Assembly (NCBI GenBank): GCA_964646205.1
Contig: CAZYAZ010000012.1
Location: 1 to 64,000, forward strand
DNA from: UBA8437 sp964646205
GTDB taxonomy: Bacteria > Planctomycetota > Planctomycetia > Planctomycetales > Planctomycetaceae
DNA: 64,000 bases
Direction of reading: 5' to 3'
The translations under genes and the position numbers were made by a program. The notes under the pieces are model-generated. The model saw only the letters and a list, made by a program, of their open reading frames with translations, was not told the origin of the DNA and ran no database searches. How positions within the stretch are numbered: position 1 is the first letter of the stretch; every line of letters starts with the position of its first letter. Shown in pieces: positions 60,540 through 64,000 of the stretch.

Positions 60540-62864
60540 TCAGTCGATGTAAAGGAATTCGTTGGTGTTGATCAGAACATGACACAGGTCCAGCAGCGCG
60601 TCGTTGGCCCGTGTGACCTCGTCCTTGGCCTCCGAGCGGGTGGTCTGCTCGGCCAGGAACTGGATTCCCTCGGCCAATTCGTTTTCGTGCGGTTCGCGCC
60701 CCAGCACCGTCAGCCACGCGTGGCGGACCCGGGCGGGGATGTTTTTGGAGTAGGTGGTGTCCTGGATTCGCTTGACGACGCCGCGGGAAAGGTCGAGGAC
60801 GAGTTCGCTGTTGAGCAGGACCAGGGCCTGGGGAGCGACGGTGGTTTGCGGCCGGCGGGCACAACTCTCGTGCATGTCGGGTTGGTCGAAGACCCGCAGC
60901 AGCGGGTAGGGCAGGTTCCGCTTGGCATGGATGTAGATGCTGCGACGTGACCGGGCAGCCGCTGACTCGCTGGCCTTCCACGTGTAACGTGTCCCGAAGC
61001 CTGGTGGCAATTTGGGTCGGACCGGAGGCCCGTAGAGTCGCGTGTCGAGTTGGCCCGCGGCCGCGAGCATGGCGTCGCGGATGCGTTCGGCCGATAGCCG
61101 GCGACGGGGAAAGTACGAGTAGGGTCCGGGGTCGTCGCTGGTGAGAGTGTGGCGACCGGCCTGCTGGTAGACTCGCGAGGTCATGATCCGGCGGTGCATG
61201 TGCTTGATGCTCCAGCCACTCTCTACGAACTCGACAGCGAGCCAGTCGAGCAATCGCCGGTGACGCGGGGCGGCAGTCTGGCGTCCGAGGTCGTTGGCGT
61301 TGTCGATCAGCCCCTGGCCGAAATGACCCTGCCAGATCCGGTTCACCATCACGCGGGCCGTCAACGGGTGGTCGTCTGCGGTCAGCCAGCGGGCCAGTGC
61401 GGCCCGCCGTCCGGAACTGCCGGGACGTCGAGTGGGGACGTCGGCGGGAGTGATTCGCGACTGCTGGAGCACCTCGGGAGGTCCGGGAGTGACCTCCTCC
61501 AGGGGCACCTCGTAGTTGCCGCCTCCCAGAACAAACGTGGACGCCGGGCCCGAGGCGACCTCGAGGGTGGCCATGGCTTTGAACTGGCTGGGAGGCACGG
61601 GTTTCTGGACGGTCAACTCGGCGAGCTGTTTCTTCAACACCGTCCGTCGCTCGCGATCGGTGGCCGAGAGTGCCGCTGAGAGTTTCTTCTCGTCCACGGG
61701 CAATTGTCTCTCGGTCCAGAAAGCCAGCTGGTGCTGTAGTGCCGAACGTCGTTCCGTCGGGGTGTCGACGGCGTCGAGAACCACGTTGGGAAACTTGCGG
61801 CGTTTGATCGCAAAGGCACGGGTGCGGCCGGTGTGTTCGATTGCCTGCAACTCGTCGCGCAATTGACGAGTCCGGGACAGCCAGCCGGTCAACGCTTCCT
61901 GGTACGCCCGGAGTTCCCCGGGGGTACCGACGGGCACCGTGTTGGCCAGCACGATGCCGGCAAAATAGGCCTGCAGGCGGTAGAAGTCACTCTGGAGGAT
62001 CGGATCGAACTTGTGGTCGTGGCATTGCGCACAACCCATTGATAGTCCCAGGAAGACATTGCCGATGTTGGCGGTGAGGTCGTTGAGGGCATCCTGGCGT
62101 GCCAGCAGGACGTTGGAGGCGTTGCTTTCATCGGGCCACATCCGGTTGAACCCGGTCGCGACGATGGCCTCGGTCTCCTCGGGGAACAGTTCGTCTCCAG
62201 CAATCTGCTCCTGCACGAATCTCGAATAGGCCCGATCCTGGTTGAAGGCCCGGATGACGTAATCGCGATACCGGTAGGCCAGGGGCCGAATCGCGTCGGC
62301 GTTGAACCCATCGGTCTCGGCGTAGCGGACCAGGTCGAGCCAGTCCCGGCCCTGCGCTTCACCGTAGTGCGGGCTGGCCAACAGGGCGTCGATGCTGCGG
62401 GGCCACCAGTCGGTTGTTTCGTCTCCAGCCGATGGAGGAGGCGGGAGGTTCAGTGCGCCGGGAGGCAGTCCCAGCAGGTCCGAGGCGGCTCGTCGGAGCC
62501 TGGTTCGAGGCTGGGCGTGCCGGGCGAAACCCTTTCCGACCGGTCGGAGCGTTTCCAGCAGGAAGGCATCGATCGGTGAGGCGACCTGGTCGGCGTTTGG
62601 TCCGGTGATCACCGGGACTGCAGGTCGAACCAGTGGTTGAAAAGCCCACCAGGTCTCTCGTGCGGGAGAATCGGCGGATCGACGGTTCTCCGGATCCGAT
62701 GCCGTGGTCCTCTCGGTCGGTCCCGCCAGGAGCGTTATCAACAGCAGTCTCAGCAGCCACGAACCCGCTCCGGCCGTGCTGATCGGTGATGAATTGGCCT
62801 CTGGAAGCATTGCAGAGTTGGCCGAGGAAAGGGCGGGGCGTGTTGCAAGAGAGCGAGCGGTCAT
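60540..62864 (-). CDS. DUF1549 / DUF1553 cytochrome-like protein
   Basis: 774 aa from ATG 62864; ATG 62810 would place the signal peptide (WLLRLLLITLLAGPTE) closer to the start. DUF1549 spans about 95-300 (PIDAFLLETLRPVGKGFARH, DWLDLVRYAETDGFNADAIR) with a CxxCH motif in LGLSMGCAQCHDHKFDPILQ, about 277-281. DUF1553 covers about 500-765 (ALARWLTADDHPLTARVMVN, NRIWQGHFGQGLIDNANDLG, RSIYIHAKRNLPYPLLRVFD). It is exported and may bind haem c. The DUF1501 gene follows on the same strand with a 5-bp spacer. It is divergent from the TPR/alpha-CTD gene. Confidence 0.9.
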   Translation of the reverse strand: MTARSLATRPALSSANSAMLPEANSSPISTAGAGSWLLRLLLITLLAGPTERTTASDPENRRSADSPARETWWAFQPLVRPAVPVITGPNADQVASPIDAFLLETLRPVGKGFARHAQPRTRLRRAASDLLGLPPGALNLPPPPSAGDETTDWWPRSIDALLASPHYGEAQGRDWLDLVRYAETDGFNADAIRPLAYRYRDYVIRAFNQDRAYSRFVQEQIAGDELFPEETEAIVATGFNRMWPDESNASNVLLARQDALNDLTANIGNVFLGLSMGCAQCHDHKFDPILQSDFYRLQAYFAGIVLANTVPVGTPGELRAYQEALTGWLSRTRQLRDELQAIEHTGRTRAFAIKRRKFPNVVLDAVDTPTERRSALQHQLAFWTERQLPVDEKKLSAALSATDRERRTVLKKQLAELTVQKPVPPSQFKAMATLEVASGPASTFVLGGGNYEVPLEEVTPGPPEVLQQSRITPADVPTRRPGSSGRRAALARWLTADDHPLTARVMVNRIWQGHFGQGLIDNANDLGRQTAAPRHRRLLDWLAVEFVESGWSIKHMHRRIMTSRVYQQAGRHTLTSDDPGPYSYFPRRRLSAERIRDAMLAAAGQLDTRLYGPPVRPKLPPGFGTRYTWKASESAAARSRRSIYIHAKRNLPYPLLRVFDQPDMHESCARRPQTTVAPQALVLLNSELVLDLSRGVVKRIQDTTYSKNIPARVRHAWLTVLGREPHENELAEGIQFLAEQTTRSEAKDEVTRANDALLDLCHVLINTNEFLYID

Positions 62865-62952
62865 TATACTGGCACAATGCGGCCGGTGGCACCGCGCTCA
62901 CGCGGAATCCTCGCCACGGTCTCCCCGACGGCTCGATGTGGGAGTCTCGACT

Positions 62953-64000
62953 GTGAAATTGGCTGAACCGATTGATATCCGTGGCTTGTTGCGGACGAGT
63001 CCTTTGTTTGGAACCGACGAGGTTCTGACGCTGTGTGAGGCGATTTCAGGATCGCAGATCACCGAAGTCCGCCAGGAAGTCAACACGTTGATAGAGGAAT
63101 CCGGCGGCAGGGGATCGTTGTCCTATCGCGCCGGAATCGCCTTGCAGCTGCTGGGTCGGCATGCCGAGGCGCACGAAATGCTCAACGGTGTCACCGACGA
63201 CGGCGTGGCGGTCTTTTATGACGCCTGTGCCCTGGTGTCCCTGGGCGACAACGTTGCGGCCGGCGAGCGGTACCTGCAGGCAGCCGCGGCTGGTTACGAC
63301 GAGGTCGAATGTTCCTTGAGGCGTGTTGGTACGATTCGTGCCGACGGCCACCTGGAGGAAGCCGAAGCGGCATTGAAGGCAGCTCCCAGTGGTTCAACGG
63401 CCCGTGCCGAATATTCCTACCAGATGGGATGCATACTGGCCGATCAGTGCAACACGGCCGCCGCGGTCGAGTCGTTCGAGCGGGCGATCGACATGGATCC
63501 GCATCACAGCCGGGCCCTGTTCAACCTGGCTCTTGAGAACGCTCGGCATGGTAACGACGACGAGGCCATCCGGCTCTACGAACAGTCGTTGTCACGTCCG
63601 CCCCAGTTCCTGGGCGCCCTGTTGAATCTCGGGCTGCTCTACGAGGACAGCGAAAATTATTCGGCTGCCGAGTTCTGTTTTCGCCGGGTGTTGGCGACCG
63701 ACCCGAACCATTCCCGAGCACGGCTGTACCTCAAGGACATCGAGGCCACCGCCGACATGTACTACGACGAGGACCAGGCGAAGGAAGAAACCCGGATGCA
63801 GCAGTTGCTGAGTCGTCCGGTGACCGACTTCGAATTGACTGTCCGCAGTCGAAATTGTCTCGAGGGGATCGGAGTCACGTCGTTGGGTGATCTGACACAG
63901 GTCACCGAAATGGAATTGCTTTCGGGCAAGAATTTCGGCGAGACGTCCCTGGTCGAGATCCGCGAGTTGTTGACGATGCACGGGTTGTCGATTGGTGAGA
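62953..64000 (+). CDS. TPR protein with RNA polymerase alpha C-terminal-like domain (partial)
   Basis: 349 residues are visible from GTG 62953, which has GGGAG at a fitting distance; GTG 62938 is an alternative. The frame is open to the window edge. TPR units fill about 45-275 (SYRAGIALQLLGRHAEAHEM, AVESFERAIDMDPHHSRALF, AIRLYEQSLSRPPQFLGALL). The C-terminal part, from about 290, matches the alpha-CTD helix-hairpin-helix domain: FELTVRSRNCLEGIGVTSLG and KNFGETSLVEIRELLTMHGL. In RNA polymerase this domain binds DNA and activators. No signal peptide is present, so it is cytoplasmic. It may act as a transcription or translation-linked adaptor. Confidence 0.85.
   Translation, partial: MKLAEPIDIRGLLRTSPLFGTDEVLTLCEAISGSQITEVRQEVNTLIEESGGRGSLSYRAGIALQLLGRHAEAHEMLNGVTDDGVAVFYDACALVSLGDNVAAGERYLQAAAAGYDEVECSLRRVGTIRADGHLEEAEAALKAAPSGSTARAEYSYQMGCILADQCNTAAAVESFERAIDMDPHHSRALFNLALENARHGNDDEAIRLYEQSLSRPPQFLGALLNLGLLYEDSENYSAAEFCFRRVLATDPNHSRARLYLKDIEATADMYYDEDQAKEETRMQQLLSRPVTDFELTVRSRNCLEGIGVTSLGDLTQVTEMELLSGKNFGETSLVEIRELLTMHGLSIGE

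Noticed and set aside
59092..60981. DUF1501 gene extended to 60981.
   Set aside because: The extra part overlaps the end of the DUF1549/DUF1553 gene on the same strand and is Pro/Arg-rich shadow sequence. ATG 60534 gives the Tat signal at the proper place.
1..64000. A genetic code in which UGA is a normal sense codon.
   Set aside because: Many genes here, such as kbl, ggt and the hypothetical coupling TGATG, end at TGA with normal family lengths. Only two genes have internal TGA codons.
1..64000. tRNA, rRNA, riboswitch, insertion sequence or phage genes.
   Set aside because: I found no cloverleaf, rRNA stretch, transposase or integrase motif. All larger intergenic regions were read on both strands.

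Overview
The window is GC-rich, densely coded DNA that looks like a chromosome fragment of a marine-type member of the Planctomycetota. The evidence is two DUF1501 / DUF1549-DUF1553 gene modules plus one more DUF1501 gene, Tat-exported Gfo/Idh and DUF1501 proteins, three large FG-GAP/ASPIC (CRTAC1-type) proteins, PQQ-like propellers, multihaem cytochromes, and a giant RTX protein with the planctomycete 'LEERLML' N-terminal motif. Three runs of exactly 100 N (37368-37467, 50939-51038, 56477-56576) show that it is a scaffold, probably from a draft or metagenome assembly. No rRNA, tRNA, CRISPR array, phage or insertion sequence was recognised.

Layout. 1-2764 (-): C-terminally cut PQQ-like propeller with an embedded methyltransferase-like domain. 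2953-11770 (+): secreted block with a degenerate cytochrome oxidase subunit II-like lipoprotein, two beta-helix proteins, a SCO-FG-GAP-ASPIC fusion and a TPR-FG-GAP-ASPIC protein. 11767-18061: export block with a TolC-like lipoprotein, a divergent GAF-HlyD adaptor and a short SecA. 18315-19418: two DUF3467 genes. 19432-22959 (-): RTX/cyclophilin giant with a thioredoxin-like UxxC site. 23186-27540 (-): sorbosone-dehydrogenase-like propeller and a pentahaem PA14 cytochrome. 27740-32508 (+): FG-GAP-ASPIC-TlpA-TPR giant and a leucine-rich-repeat protein. 32597-34854 (+): threonine catabolism (tdh, kbl). 34873-39284: oxidoreductase, acyltransferase, a gap-broken hypothetical, an HpcH/HpaI aldolase fragment and hemL. 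39390-53843 (-): DUF1501, DUF1573, Gfo/Idh, LarA-like, isochorismatase-like, cytochrome-propeller, ggt, a split Tm-1 pair and a second DUF1501. 54082-62864: PPC protein, two DUF1549/DUF1553 cytochrome-like proteins and a third DUF1501. 62953-end: TPR protein with an RNA-polymerase-alpha-CTD-like tail.

Main discovery. Two large exported-type proteins are each interrupted by one in-frame UGA, and each reads on in the same frame with intact domain homology. One UGA (22705-22707, minus strand) sits where the first Cys of a thioredoxin CxxC would be, giving U-A-Y-C. The other (29618-29620) sits inside the FG-GAP/ASPIC protein, just before S-F-F-W. In both mRNAs a perfect hairpin follows, with its apical loop starting exactly 17 nt after the UGA and beginning with G (GUU and GGUCG). 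This is the geometry of a bacterial SECIS element. UGA is also an ordinary stop codon in many neighbouring genes, so a recoded genetic code does not explain it. I interpret both as unannotated selenoproteins, which an automatic caller would split or truncate. No selenocysteine machinery (selA, selB, selC, selD) lies in the window, so this must be checked elsewhere in the genome.

How the genes may work together. Most products are predicted to be exported and redox-active (cytochromes, SCO, TlpA, thioredoxin-like and cyclophilin domains). The TolC / GAF-HlyD / short-SecA block lies about 5 kb from the RTX giant and could take part in its export. That link is an inference from proximity only.
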